NCBI GenBank assembly: GCA_964343195.1
Contig: CAYFIR010000013.1
Span: forward strand, 17,210 to 81,209
Length of the DNA: 64,000 bases
Direction of reading: 5' to 3'
Origin: CAYVAP01 sp964343195
Lineage (GTDB): Bacteria > Bacteroidota > Bacteroidia > J057
The notes below the pieces were generated by a model, which saw only the letters and a program-made list of their open reading frames with translations, was not told the DNA's origin and made no database searches. This document shows, piece after piece, positions 1 to 10,016 of this stretch. A program made the translations under genes and the position numbers. Positions within the stretch are counted from its first letter, which is position 1. The number at the start of each line of letters is the position of its first letter.

Positions 1-89
1 GGCATTTTATTTATTTGGGCATTTCTCCCGAATAACAAAATTTTCCTACTTTAGTAGCGCATTTCCATTTCAGCCAAAATACCGCAATC

Positions 90-806
90 ATGAAACAAAA
101 TTACGATGGTAATCCAGCGGATTACAATGCCCTGGTAGAACAGGGGTATTCTTTTCAATTGAGCCAATACATAAACAGGGGTTGGTTCTTTTTCATTTCT
201 TCCCCTGGCCCATTTGTTGGATTCACTTTACTATACATTGCCTTTGAAGTATTAAGCAACCTGCTTATTTCAGGCATACTTCAAAACATCATTAGCTACG
301 TGGTAGCCCCACTTTACTATGCTGGCATATACATAGCATGTCATCGTATTGCCAAAGGAGAGTTTATTTCCATAAGAGACTTCTTTAGCGGAGCAGACCA
401 CTGGCTTCAGTTATTTCTGGGCACCCTCATAGTAAGCATTTTCACATTCATCGGAACGATTTTCCTTCTCATTCCGGGGATATATCTCGGCGTAGCCTAT
501 TCCTTCACTTCGCTCTTCATCATCTTTGGACAAATGAATTTCTGGAACGCCATGGAGACCAGCCGTAAGGTAATCACCAGGCAATGGTGGAATTTCTTTG
601 GCCTCATGCTCGTGACAGTTGGTATCGTGCTATTAGGATTCCTTGCTTTAGGCATCGGGGTTTTGGTCGCTTTTCCACTGATGAGCTGCATTTACTATGC
701 AGCTTTCGAAGACATTGTCCTTTCGCACACGAGTGCCCTGGACAATCTGATTGATGAGCTTGGAGAAGACCCCACACAGGCCGATCCCTACACCGGGGAC
801 TTTTAG
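90..806 (+). CDS. Multi-pass membrane protein, DUF975-like
   Basis: A 238-residue integral membrane protein of unknown function. After a soluble N-terminus of about 40 residues there are roughly five or six hydrophobic segments between residues 45 and 215, followed by an acidic tail. The segment with IPGIYLGVAYSF near residue 130 resembles the conserved core of the DUF975/YciC-like membrane family common in Bacteroidota. A weak -7-like element (TACTTTAG, 47-54) lies upstream. It converges with the thioesterase-like gene and their stop codons overlap (803-806). The membrane topology is visible in the sequence; the family link is by resemblance only and no function is proposed. Confidence 0.8.
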   Translation: MKQNYDGNPADYNALVEQGYSFQLSQYINRGWFFFISSPGPFVGFTLLYIAFEVLSNLLISGILQNIISYVVAPLYYAGIYIACHRIAKGEFISIRDFFSGADHWLQLFLGTLIVSIFTFIGTIFLLIPGIYLGVAYSFTSLFIIFGQMNFWNAMETSRKVITRQWWNFFGLMLVTVGIVLLGFLALGIGVLVAFPLMSCIYYAAFEDIVLSHTSALDNLIDELGEDPTQADPYTGDF

Positions 807-1345
807 GCTTCCCAGGTTTTGAAGATTTTCTCGGTAACCAAAGCGTTTTGTTCTTTAAACAGAGGGATCACGTCGTGTGGCTCTGTAGGAACCTCTCTGG
901 GACATACCCCGATGAGGTCCATGATTTCGCGTGTGGGTACGGTTTTTCGTCCCTGTTTGGCAAGAGTGTCGGAAAAACACGTCGCGATCAGTTTTCCCTT
1001 GCGCATGATTTTTTGCTCGACGTAAAAGTGGGTATCATCCACAAACGATATTTTGGTATGGACTTCGCCCTTTTGCCAGACTCTCAGCGGGCGGTGAAAC
1101 TGCACGTTGATGGCCAGATTGGGGACAAACCATTTGTGCCGGGAGGCTGCCTGGAAAAAATTTAACCGCACCATGTAATCGGCTCGACCCATTTCAAAAA
1201 TGGTCATGATCGCAGCATGATTGACTACGGAAACATCCACATCCGTCAGCCATACCCTAAAACCCAAAACCGTGGCATCATTGGGCCTTATTTTGGGTTT
1301 GAAAACAGCCCGGGTTAACGCTAGTAAAAGCCTTATCCATCTCAT
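803..1345 (-). CDS. Thioesterase-like hot-dog fold protein (THEM6-like)
   Basis: 180 residues. The pattern DVDVSVVNHAAIMTIFEMGR near residues 34-53 matches the start of acyl-CoA thioesterase / 4HBT-like hot-dog proteins, where an acidic or asparagine residue near the helix acts in thioester hydrolysis. The following strands (VQFHRPLRVWQKGEV, then FYVEQKIMRKGKLIA) fit the rest of the fold. The length and basic N-terminal segment resemble the THEM6-like subgroup. The substrate cannot be told from the sequence. It lies 91 bases downstream of the small exported protein on the same strand and ends convergently, with a 4-base overlap, against the membrane protein gene. Confidence 0.75.
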   Translation of the reverse strand: MRWIRLLLALTRAVFKPKIRPNDATVLGFRVWLTDVDVSVVNHAAIMTIFEMGRADYMVRLNFFQAASRHKWFVPNLAINVQFHRPLRVWQKGEVHTKISFVDDTHFYVEQKIMRKGKLIATCFSDTLAKQGRKTVPTREIMDLIGVCPREVPTEPHDVIPLFKEQNALVTEKIFKTWEA

Positions 1346-1436
1346 TTGAACTGATGTTTGTAAGTGAAAATGAGGAAAGGAGCGTGCGAATGTGCGTCTG
1401 CGGAAGTCTTTGCGGAGGAGTGGTAATGAGCGAGCG

Positions 1437-1940
1437 TTACAATCTCAAGCCAAGGTTGATCCCTACTGGAAGGAATAACAGATCCGGAGCGACCTTCCCC
1501 GAGATCGGCAGGGCAGCATAGATCCGAAAAGTCATCCGCCGAGCCTGCTCCGGCTGGAAACGATACCCCACAATGGGATAAGCCCAATATGGCTTACTTT
1601 GAGAGCCGACCACCAGGGTGCCGCCCATTCCTCCCTCAAAGAAATTTCTGCCTCTGCCCAGATTAACCGTAAGATGGTGCGGAACGGTAAGGAAGTTCTT
1701 CGGCGTACAGCCATCCTGCAAGACACAACCCAGAAATTCGCGGTTGTAACCAAGGCCGACTTCGCTGAATAGCCAGACTTTCTCAGCCAGTTGATGCCCG
1801 TACTCATAGTTGAGTGAAACCAGAGAGGCTTCGCCCAGGAAGTTTATGTTCAGGTTTTGATGGGACTGAAGGCTTTGAGCCTGAGCTATTTGCATAAAAA
1901 GCCCCAGAGACAGACAAAAGGAAAAGAAGGTGCGTACCAT
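1437..1940 (-). CDS. Small exported protein, possible outer-membrane beta-barrel
   Basis: 167 residues when started at the ATG at 1938-1940. That start places a clean signal peptide (MVRTFFSFCLSLGLFMQIAQ then AQS) at the N-terminus, whereas the longer reading from 2009 puts an unlikely 23 residues in front of it. The mature part has alternating hydrophobic and polar stretches, many Gly and aromatic residues, and ends in GINLGLRL. These are features of small outer-membrane beta-barrel proteins of Bacteroidota. Two cysteines (GCVLQDGC) could form a disulphide. No specific family is recognised, and the barrel assignment is inference from composition. Confidence 0.65.
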   Translation of the reverse strand: MVRTFFSFCLSLGLFMQIAQAQSLQSHQNLNINFLGEASLVSLNYEYGHQLAEKVWLFSEVGLGYNREFLGCVLQDGCTPKNFLTVPHHLTVNLGRGRNFFEGGMGGTLVVGSQSKPYWAYPIVGYRFQPEQARRMTFRIYAALPISGKVAPDLLFLPVGINLGLRL

Positions 1941-2171
1941 GATATTCGGAGGTTGGATGGTGTGAGAAATTGGCTGCACCAGCACCGGGGTGATGGCGCA
2001 GCAGGTCAAACCAGGGGTAAGACAGGTTGCATGACCGATGATTCTAAAGTAGAAATTAGTCCACGGAGTAGATCATGCTACTTTCCCACTGGTGCGCCCA
2101 GCTTTCCCAACCATGCTATAGTTTTCCGAACGGAGAAAATCCCTTCCCGATGAAACGTCCAGTATCCGCCT

Positions 2172-2912
2172 CTAGAGAATGTTGAGGCGGCGACGAAATT
2201 CCTCCCAGTAACTCCGGCTCACGGGGATGTGGTTGCCCCCTACGCTGATGAGGTTGTCCTCGACTTCCTGGACCTGGGTGAGGTTAACCACAAAAGAGCG
2301 GTGTACGCGCATCAGGTAAGGAGCGGGGATCTTCTGTTCCAGGGTATTGAGTGGCACAGAAAGGACGTAAGCCTGCTCTGCGGTGTGGACCGTGCTATAA
2401 GCCCGATTGGCCTCAATGAATAGCAGGTCTTTGCACAAGACACACACCATCTTTTTGCGGTCTCGCACAAAAATTCGGTCCTGCAACACAAAAGAATCCA
2501 GGCCTTCGTCTTCTTCTGGGCGGTTGGACGCAGTTGTGGCCAGGATTTGCTCAATGAGCAGTTCGACGGTGCGCCGCAGGTGGCGCTTACGGAAGGGCTT
2601 TTCGATGAAGGCAAAAGGCTGAGTGGCCTTGGCACGTGCAAAAGAACCTTCATCGGTATTGGCGGTCATATAAATAACCGGAATATCATGCCGGGCTTTG
2701 AGTTGCTGTACAGTAGTGATGCCATCCCACTTCCCGGCCAGGGAGATATCCATCAGGATCAAATCAGGCGTCTCCTGTTCCAGAAAAGGCAGTACCTCCT
2801 CTCCTTCCATCAGGATACCACACACGTCGCACCCCATTTCTTCGAGATGGCCTGCCACATCGCGCGCCACGATAATTTCGTCTTCTACAATCAGTACCTT
2901 GATGGTTTGCAT
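2172..2912 (-). CDS. LytTR-family response regulator
   Basis: 246 residues with two domains. The receiver domain (about 1-125) has the acidic pocket VEDE at residues 9-12, the phosphoacceptor Asp55 in LILMDISL, and the conserved Lys in FIEKPFRK. The LytTR DNA-binding domain (about 145-246) shows LLFIEANRAYSTVHT and the hallmark VHRSFVVNLTQV. It is the partner of the TPR histidine kinase immediately upstream (9-base gap), so the two are almost certainly one operon. LytTR proteins bind pairs of short direct repeats about 21 bp apart; such phased repeats occur at 15081-15134. The target link is speculative; the family assignment is firm. Confidence 0.92.
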   Translation of the reverse strand: MQTIKVLIVEDEIIVARDVAGHLEEMGCDVCGILMEGEEVLPFLEQETPDLILMDISLAGKWDGITTVQQLKARHDIPVIYMTANTDEGSFARAKATQPFAFIEKPFRKRHLRRTVELLIEQILATTASNRPEEDEGLDSFVLQDRIFVRDRKKMVCVLCKDLLFIEANRAYSTVHTAEQAYVLSVPLNTLEQKIPAPYLMRVHRSFVVNLTQVQEVEDNLISVGGNHIPVSRSYWEEFRRRLNIL

Positions 2913-2921
2913 AAGGACAAT

Positions 2922-4889
2922 TTAAGCAGTAGCCGCCGAATAGGGAAAACGAATACGGGTGCGGTATCCATCGGCCCGCTGCTGGCTTATCTTGCCTTTC
3001 AACTGCTGCGTGAGCATCTCCACCAATTCGCCACCAAAGCCGCCGGATGGGTCAGGGGCAGATTTCGCTCCTGACCCATCGTCTGCTACTTCCAGGATCA
3101 ACTCGTTCTGCTCCTGCTGCATCCGAATGAAGATGGTTCCCTGCCCCCGTTCGCCGAACGCATACTTGAGCGTGTTGGTGATCAGCTCGTTGGTGATCAG
3201 TCCCAGCGGCACGGCATACTCCACATCCAACTCTATCTGAGGCATATCAACCAGTACTTCGATATCGTCGCTTTCGTCGGCATAGGCATCCACGAGCGTA
3301 TCGGTCAGGCTGCTGAAGTAGTTCTTCATCTCTACGGCAGCGAGGTTATTGCCACGATACAACCGCTGGTGAATCAGCGACATGGAGCGTACGCGAGACT
3401 CGCTGTCGAGGATGGCATGACGTACCTGCTTGTCCTGAATGTGCCGCGATTGCAGGCTCAGAAGGCTGGATATTACCTGCAAATTGTTCTTTACGCGGTG
3501 GTGTACTTCCTTGAGCAGCAGTTCGTTTTCCTGGTTGCGGACACTCAGGTTTTCATTGAGAGACTGGAGGGTTTGAGCGGTGCGCTGTCGGCGGCGATAC
3601 CCAACGCCTAACACTACCAAAAGGGTCAGGAGTAAGCCAACTCCACCCAGACTCAGCCCTTGAATCTGGCGCTGTTGATCAATTTGGCGCTGCTGCTGGG
3701 CCAAGGCCTCGTCTTTTTTTCCCGACTCATACTTTGCCATGACCTCCGATTCCAGGTTTTCTATCTGGCCTTCCAGAGCGGCTTTTTGCTCTGACATCAC
3801 CAGTTCGGTGTAATGCAAAGCCTGCTCGAAGTTACCTACTTCTCGGTAGCAGGTAGCCAGCTCTTCGTATAGCTCTTGGATTCCAACAGAATTCTCTTTC
3901 TTATCTCCATAGTAGGATTCAGCGTTCACCAGCCACGGAAGAGCTTCCTGGTACTTGTCCTGCATCATCAGAATGACTCCCACATCTTCCTGCCAACTGA
4001 GAGCAGCTTCCTCACTGAACAGGTCCCGGACCGACTCATAAGCATAGCGAAAATCAGTCTCGGCCTTTTTATACTCTCCCATGTCTTTATAGACCTGGCC
4101 ACGGGCATTGGTCGCGCGAATCAGGATGCCTGCACTTTCAAAGTCTCCAGATTCGATCACCTCCATACACCTGTCATAAGCTGCCAACGCAGCCTGATAA
4201 TCCTCTACCTTTCGCAGGGACGTGATCAATTCCATGTAATTAAGAGCCAGGTTATAGCCCATGTCATGCGCTTCAAAAATCGCCTGAGCCTGCACTCGGT
4301 AATCAATGGCCTCTTCCCAATTCTCCATTACTTCATACAGCCCGGCGATGTTGTGATAAACCCTCCCGATGCCCTCCTGATCATCCATCTCTTCGTAAAG
4401 GGCTAATGCATCGAAGATATAGGAACGCGCTTCTTCAAATTTTTTGCGACTGGCATAGGAGGTAGCCAGGTAGCCCATCATCTCGGCGGTTTTCTCCTGG
4501 TTATTGAGCGCCTGATATAACTCCAGCGCTGCGAGTTCGTGCTTGAGGCCAGAGTCAGGGGAAAAGTATACGTGGTATGCATACCAGGCAGAAAGCAGGT
4601 CATGGGTGAGGGCCATTTGAGCTGAGTCCCCCGTGGCATAGGATAGAGCCAATGCATCATACGCAACTTCCCAGGCCTCCATTCGCATCGAGTCTTCATA
4701 CATGGTTCGTTCAACCCAGCTCAACGCAGAATCTACCCCAACTTCCTCCACTACGATGGGCGAAGCAGCGGATATGGCTATATTTACTCCGAAAGCAATC
4801 GCCCACACGTAAACCATCAGGGTGGCTTTTTTTCTACATACCAACCTCAATGCTGAGGCAATCCACCACACATTCTGTTCACTATCCAT
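2922..4889 (-). CDS. TPR-containing sensor histidine kinase (HisKA_2 type)
   Basis: 655 residues. A hydrophobic N-terminal segment (about 20-42) looks like a signal peptide or anchor. It is followed by several tetratricopeptide repeats (about 60-400, with Ala/Tyr/Leu-rich helix pairs), a coiled-coil stretch, one membrane segment near 410-435, and a C-terminal kinase. The H-box EVHHRVKNNLQVI (His463/464) is of the HisKA_2/HWE-like type. The ATPase shows NELITNTLKYAF (N-box near 567) and DDGSG (near 603). The TPR sensor probably sits outside the inner membrane and reads protein partners. The gene precedes the LytTR regulator by 9 bases. A start at 4817 is possible but would remove the basic residues ahead of the hydrophobic stretch. 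Confidence 0.9.
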   Translation of the reverse strand: MDSEQNVWWIASALRLVCRKKATLMVYVWAIAFGVNIAISAASPIVVEEVGVDSALSWVERTMYEDSMRMEAWEVAYDALALSYATGDSAQMALTHDLLSAWYAYHVYFSPDSGLKHELAALELYQALNNQEKTAEMMGYLATSYASRKKFEEARSYIFDALALYEEMDDQEGIGRVYHNIAGLYEVMENWEEAIDYRVQAQAIFEAHDMGYNLALNYMELITSLRKVEDYQAALAAYDRCMEVIESGDFESAGILIRATNARGQVYKDMGEYKKAETDFRYAYESVRDLFSEEAALSWQEDVGVILMMQDKYQEALPWLVNAESYYGDKKENSVGIQELYEELATCYREVGNFEQALHYTELVMSEQKAALEGQIENLESEVMAKYESGKKDEALAQQQRQIDQQRQIQGLSLGGVGLLLTLLVVLGVGYRRRQRTAQTLQSLNENLSVRNQENELLLKEVHHRVKNNLQVISSLLSLQSRHIQDKQVRHAILDSESRVRSMSLIHQRLYRGNNLAAVEMKNYFSSLTDTLVDAYADESDDIEVLVDMPQIELDVEYAVPLGLITNELITNTLKYAFGERGQGTIFIRMQQEQNELILEVADDGSGAKSAPDPSGGFGGELVEMLTQQLKGKISQQRADGYRTRIRFPYSAATA

Positions 4890-5195
4890 TTAAAGCGATT
4901 TTTGAATTTGGGACGAAATGGTTCCATCTTAATCCAATAAGGGAAAAATATCTGTATTGGACCATAACCCAACCTCGCTTTTTGTCCCCCCAGCACAACT
5001 TTACCTAAGGTAAACAATCGTTGGCAGGCATGCATAAGCGGCATTTGCCCTCTTCCCGGTTACCATGAACCAGTTGATGTCTATCGAGGAAAGCGATGCC
5101 ATCATGCCGCCCAAACCACCTGGCTTGAACCCAAGCTCCACTCCTGGACCTCGATACGGACCTGGAGGGAGTTTGAGTAGAGGGTTTGCCTTTAT
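4890..5195. other. Intergenic gap upstream of the histidine kinase
   Basis: About 306 bases between the kinase start and the 3' end of the cohesin/HYR protein gene. It presumably holds the kinase operon promoter, but no clear TAnnTTTG element, no hairpin followed by a T-run and no convincing small gene was found on either strand. Confidence 0.5.
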
Positions 5196-8100
5196 CTATT
5201 GCCTGATAACCCGGCTGGTCCTAAGGATATCCCCCTGCTGTACCCGGATCAGGTACATTCCTTCGGCCAGGTGCTGCAGATCCAGCGAAGCTTCAAGCGT
5301 CTGATTCGTTTTATTCCATTTTTCACTAAATGCTATTTTACCCATTCCGTCCACTACTGTCACCGTCACCTCACCAGACTCCTGAGTGGCCCATGCCAGG
5401 TTTAGTGCTCCATGGCTCGGATTGGGAAATACGGTTAAGGTAAGGTCCTGATTGGCCAATGCCCCAATCGAAGTCGGCTCCTCAACTGTCACGATGGCTG
5501 CACATATATCAGTATTCCCACCTGCATCAAACACGGTGAGGATTACGGCATTGGCCCCCATATCGTCTGTCGTAAATGTGTCCTGGCTAACGGTCATGGA
5601 GTCAATGCCACAGGCATCATTGGAGCCAGCATCCATCATCATTGGGGTGAGCACAGCCACTCCGTTGGTATCGAGGTGCAGGACCACATCCTGACAGAAT
5701 GCCACGGGAGAAATCACATCTTCCACTACTACGACTATGGTGTCCGTCCCTTCATTTCCATGCAGGTCCCTTGCCCTGATGACAACCTCATTACTCCCAA
5801 TGTCGCTACAGTCAAAGACACTCTGATCCAGTTCCAGGGCACTCAGCCCACATGGGTCGATTGCGATTACCCCAAATTCCGATGCTGCCACGGAACCGAT
5901 ACCCGCAGAATCGAGCTGAATGGTAACTGAAGGAATCTGTGTCGAAAGTGTCGGAGCAATCTGATCCTCAACCGTAACAAGGGCCGTATCCACGGAAACA
6001 TTTCCCGCCATATCACGGACTGTGACAATTACCTCATGGGTCCCTACACTAAAGCAGTTGAAATCTGTCTGGCTCAAGGTAACGCTTTGGATCCCGCATG
6101 CGTCGTATGCAGATTCAACTACATCCTGTGTAACAACTTCCAATTGCCCAAAGTCATCCAGGCCAAGGGTAACATCCCGCGTTTCCAGCATGGGGGCCAA
6201 GGTATCTGCAAGGGTCACCAGCGAAACGCAGGTATCGGCATAGCCATTGGAGTCAGCCACGAAGAGCAGGATATGGTTAGCTCCCATATCGCTGCAATCA
6301 AAAGAGTCCTGGCTTACTGAGAATATCGGTTGCCCTACAAATACAGTCGAACCTCCATCCAGATCAGCAGGAACGAGAGCAGCATGACCGGTTGAATCAA
6401 GCGCCAGTGCAAGGGGTTGACAAATGGCCACCGGAGCGTCAACATCAACCACTGTCACCACCGCAGCGCAACTATCGCTGTTCCCATTGGCATCTGTAGC
6501 TATCAGGTACACCAGATTGGTTCCCAGATCCGCCTGTGTGAAAGTCTGTTGGCTTAGCGAAAGGGTGACGGCACTACAACCATCAAAAGAGCCATTGTCC
6601 ACCTGTCCGGGAAGAATGCTTTTGGTCCCATTGGGATCGAGTTGCACAGTAATGTCCTGACAGATGACCGCAGGAGCCTCCACGTCATTTATGACCACCT
6701 GCTGCGGAACCGAAATGGTATTTCCATTGCCGTCGTCGAACGTCCAGGTCACAGTGAAGCTTCCCTGGGTACTGTAACTCAGGGGATCAGTCGTGGAGCC
6801 GAATACCAATCCTGCACAATCATCAATGGTGCTCGGTGGGGTCAGGGTTGCGCTGCAGGAGGCTACCACTGGTGGCAGCGTCACCGTTGTTGGGGGGGTA
6901 TTGTCTTCAATGACAGTTTGTTGAGAGAAAGAAACAGGGCAATCCGTCCCCACGGTGTAAGTCACGGAGTACACCACTCCCTGCGTGACAGATGTAATGT
7001 CCAGTTCCCCGGTAAACGGATCTATGGTTGCATTGGGAGAAATGGAGAAAGTACCTCCACTACTGCCCAGAATGGTCGCTTCCGGATCTGGTGCCCCCGG
7101 ACAGACGGTCGCTGGGAAGGTGAAGGAAGGATCGGAGACCGCCTGAACCAGAATAGACTGGGTGCTTTGACTGGGACAGGGGGGGCCTGTAGTTGTGTAA
7201 GTTACCTCGTAGGTACTGCCTGGCGTTGTACTGCTCAGGAATAGTTCGCCAGTGCTCGCATTAATGGTGGCTCCCTGGTCCACGGAAAAGATACCTCCCC
7301 CCAGTCCGGTAATGACCGGAATGGGATTCGCAGCGTCTGCACATACTGTATCAGCCAGGGTAAAGGAGGCATCATCAGCCGGACGAATGTAAACCATACG
7401 GGTCTCGCTGCTGGGGCAATCCCCATTGGTGGTGTAGGTGACGGAGTAGGTGCTCCCTGGAAGGGTTGATGCCAAAGACAGCGTTCCGGTTGCCGCATTG
7501 ATGCTGGCGCCATTGTCCACTGAAAACGTACCACCAGTCAATCCTGTAACCGTGCCGACTGGATTGATGCCGTTGAAACAAACCGTATCGGGGTAGGCAA
7601 AACCTGCATCATCGGCGTCCTGGATTAGTATGCTTTGGGAGGAGAATACCGCACAGGGAGAGCCAACTGTGTATGTGATCAGGTAGGAGATCCCCGCAGA
7701 AGTAGAGCTCAGGTCCAACTCCCCCGTGACCGGGTCAATGGTCGCCCCATTATTCACCGAATAGATTCCACCCGGATCGCCGATCAGGCTGGCCTGTGGA
7801 TTGGCACCGTTTATACAGGCCGATGAGGGAAACATAAAACCGGGGTCTGCTGTACCGGAACACAGGGTCACCGTAAGCGTTCCCTGGTTCACCGCCGGAG
7901 TGAGGAACAGGTTCCCATCCGAATAACCCAGGCTGGTGACAGAGCCATCTATAGTCAGCGGAAATATACCCGCTGGAGCGGTGGACTTGATCACGAATCT
8001 TAGCTCCATTACATCTGTTCCATCCGGGATCGTTTTGCTGCCGCCAGAGAAATCCACCCAACCAAATGTCAGGGCATCAAGGGGGATATTTCCCTGACCT

Positions 8101-9974
8101 GGAGGCCCATATACCACGGTTCCCAGGCTAGCAGAGGGACTACCGGCGGAGAGGTACTCCATTGCCGTGCTATCCCAGAAAAATGTACCCTGGAATCCGC
8201 TGAGGCTGTTAAAATTTTCCACCGAAACCAGCACCGTCACGGTATCGTCGGGAGAACCCGCAACAGATTCGACATTCAGGGTCATCGGCGGCCCTACAGG
8301 CGGCACCGTTACGGTAGCCGAGCAGCTGTCCAAGTTGCCACTGGCATCCGTCGCAATGAGAAATACGGTGTTTGTTCCAACGTCTGCAGCGGTGAAGTTT
8401 TGCTTGCTCAGCGTCAACGTCACAGGCCCACAATCGTCGAAACTGCCGTTGTCGATATCGCCAGTCAACAGGGTGCCGGTATTGCTGCCGGGGTCCAGCT
8501 GAAGGGTAAAATTCTTACAAATGACAGTCGGGGGTGTGTTGTCGTCAATGATCACCTGCTGGGGGACGGTGATGCTATTTCCATTCCCGTCATCAAAAGT
8601 CCAGTTTACCGTGTAGCTGCCCTGTACGGTGTATGTCAAGGGATCAGCGGTGGTGGCTGTAATGAGCCCTGCACAGTCATCCGTGGTAGTCGGGGCCGTA
8701 AGTGTCGCGCTACAGGATTCTGTAATGGTAGGCAGCGTGACGGTGATGGGCGGGGTGTTGTCTTCGACCACAACCTGCCGCGTGGTAGAAGCAGGACAAC
8801 TCCCGCCAACCGTATAGGTGATGGTGTACACCACTCCCGGGGTCACAGATGTCAGGTCCAGTTCACCGGTAAATGGGTCAATATTAGCCGTTGGTGAAAT
8901 GGTGAAAGTGCCCCCACTATTGCCAAGGATTGTGGCCTCGGGATCAGGTGCTCCCGGGCAAACGCTCGCTGGGAAGGTAAAGGAAGGATCAGTCGCCCCC
9001 TGCACCAGGATGGATTGGGTACTCTGGGTTGGGCAGGGTCCTGTCGTCGTATAGGTTACTTCATAAATGGCCCCGACACTGGTGCTGCTGAGGAACAGTT
9101 CACCGGTAGCAGGGTCGATGCTTGCCCCCTGATCGACAGAGAAGGCACCACCGGTCAGGCCTGTGATGGTTGCACTGGGATTTGGCTCATTGGCACAAAC
9201 CGAATCGGGAAAGATGAAGCTTGCATCGTCCGGGGCCAGGATTTGGATGATCTGGGTGGAAGAAGCAGGGCAGGGAGCTCCGAGCATGTACGTGATGGTG
9301 TAAGTACCACCGGCAGTGGTGGTACTGAGGTCCAGTTCTCCAGTGGCAGGATTGATGATTGCGCCATTGTTGACTGAAAAGGTACCACCGGTATCACCGG
9401 TAATAGTGGGAAGCGGACCTGGATCGTTTAGACAGATCGCTGAGGGAAGGGTGAAACCAGGGTCGGAACTGCCCGCACAAACGCTGATGGTAATGCTTCC
9501 TGAGTTCGCAACAATTGGTAACAGGGAGCCAGTGGTTGAATAGCCAAGTGGGGTCACGGAACTATCAACCAATACCGGGGTGACACCAGCACTGACACCG
9601 CTTTTTATGACAAAGGAAATCTCTATTACTACCGTACTGTCGGCTAACGACTTGGCCCCTCCCGAAAAGTCCAGCCATGCGAAGGTAGCTGCATCCTCCG
9701 GAATTATCCCCTGGCCTGGACTTCCTACAATGTTGTTAAATCCGGGCGTCGGACTGTTCAATGCTAAAAAGGACAGAAAGGTTGTATCCCATCGAAGTGT
9801 ACCCTGATAACCGCTGATGTTGGTAAAGTTGGCTACAGCCAGGGGTATTGTAACGGTGTCCTCGGGAGCTCCAACAGCTGCTCCCAGAGAAAAGGTTACT
9901 CCCTGCCCCATGGTAAGCCCATGCCAACCAAAGGTAAGTACGATGAACAAGGTAAATAGAAGCTGGGAACGCAT
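5196..9974 (-). CDS. Giant secreted protein with two cohesin modules, HYR repeats and T9SS type A sorting domain
   Basis: 1592 residues. A signal peptide (1-24) precedes a long modular exterior. Unit A runs from 26 to 558: a cohesin-like domain (26-164), three Cys-containing repeats of about 80 residues, and two HYR/Ig-like domains. Unit B runs from 563 to about 1176: a second cohesin (563-704), four of the same repeats and two HYR-like domains. Further HYR-like repeats (1180-1497) are followed by a C-terminal T9SS type A sorting domain beginning LTVFPNPSHG and ending in LIRVQQGDILRTSRVIRQ. It is expected to be exported by Sec, moved through T9SS and attached to the surface. No catalytic domain or dockerin is visible. 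It lies downstream of the dockerin/cohesin gene on the same strand, which suggests partnership. Confidence 0.88.
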   Translation of the reverse strand: MRSQLLFTLFIVLTFGWHGLTMGQGVTFSLGAAVGAPEDTVTIPLAVANFTNISGYQGTLRWDTTFLSFLALNSPTPGFNNIVGSPGQGIIPEDAATFAWLDFSGGAKSLADSTVVIEISFVIKSGVSAGVTPVLVDSSVTPLGYSTTGSLLPIVANSGSITISVCAGSSDPGFTLPSAICLNDPGPLPTITGDTGGTFSVNNGAIINPATGELDLSTTTAGGTYTITYMLGAPCPASSTQIIQILAPDDASFIFPDSVCANEPNPSATITGLTGGAFSVDQGASIDPATGELFLSSTSVGAIYEVTYTTTGPCPTQSTQSILVQGATDPSFTFPASVCPGAPDPEATILGNSGGTFTISPTANIDPFTGELDLTSVTPGVVYTITYTVGGSCPASTTRQVVVEDNTPPITVTLPTITESCSATLTAPTTTDDCAGLITATTADPLTYTVQGSYTVNWTFDDGNGNSITVPQQVIIDDNTPPTVICKNFTLQLDPGSNTGTLLTGDIDNGSFDDCGPVTLTLSKQNFTAADVGTNTVFLIATDASGNLDSCSATVTVPPVGPPMTLNVESVAGSPDDTVTVLVSVENFNSLSGFQGTFFWDSTAMEYLSAGSPSASLGTVVYGPPGQGNIPLDALTFGWVDFSGGSKTIPDGTDVMELRFVIKSTAPAGIFPLTIDGSVTSLGYSDGNLFLTPAVNQGTLTVTLCSGTADPGFMFPSSACINGANPQASLIGDPGGIYSVNNGATIDPVTGELDLSSTSAGISYLITYTVGSPCAVFSSQSILIQDADDAGFAYPDTVCFNGINPVGTVTGLTGGTFSVDNGASINAATGTLSLASTLPGSTYSVTYTTNGDCPSSETRMVYIRPADDASFTLADTVCADAANPIPVITGLGGGIFSVDQGATINASTGELFLSSTTPGSTYEVTYTTTGPPCPSQSTQSILVQAVSDPSFTFPATVCPGAPDPEATILGSSGGTFSISPNATIDPFTGELDITSVTQGVVYSVTYTVGTDCPVSFSQQTVIEDNTPPTTVTLPPVVASCSATLTPPSTIDDCAGLVFGSTTDPLSYSTQGSFTVTWTFDDGNGNTISVPQQVVINDVEAPAVICQDITVQLDPNGTKSILPGQVDNGSFDGCSAVTLSLSQQTFTQADLGTNLVYLIATDANGNSDSCAAVVTVVDVDAPVAICQPLALALDSTGHAALVPADLDGGSTVFVGQPIFSVSQDSFDCSDMGANHILLFVADSNGYADTCVSLVTLADTLAPMLETRDVTLGLDDFGQLEVVTQDVVESAYDACGIQSVTLSQTDFNCFSVGTHEVIVTVRDMAGNVSVDTALVTVEDQIAPTLSTQIPSVTIQLDSAGIGSVAASEFGVIAIDPCGLSALELDQSVFDCSDIGSNEVVIRARDLHGNEGTDTIVVVVEDVISPVAFCQDVVLHLDTNGVAVLTPMMMDAGSNDACGIDSMTVSQDTFTTDDMGANAVILTVFDAGGNTDICAAIVTVEEPTSIGALANQDLTLTVFPNPSHGALNLAWATQESGEVTVTVVDGMGKIAFSEKWNKTNQTLEASLDLQHLAEGMYLIRVQQGDILRTSRVIRQ
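6447..9899 (-). repeat. Large internal tandem duplication within the cohesin/HYR gene
   Basis: Two copies of the block cohesin + Cys-repeats + two HYR domains: copy A at about 8301-9899 and copy B at about 6447-8288. The copies stay close in protein sequence (for example DPEATILG, SCSATLT and DDGNGN occur in both at matching places). They differ in repeat number, three Cys-repeats in A and four in B. The extra unit points to later gain or loss of single repeats after the block duplication. Confidence 0.8.
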
Positions 9975-10016
9975 CAGTAGGGAGGGAATTTAGCTCAAAA
10001 GAAAATCAGCAATTCT

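Noticed and set aside
1342..1587. 81-codon minus-strand frame between the thioesterase and exported protein genes
   Set aside because: It overlaps the exported protein gene in another frame and has no domain.
5065..5304. 79-codon frame upstream of and overlapping the cohesin gene end
   Set aside because: Proline/serine-rich translation without domain; partly antisense to the cohesin gene.
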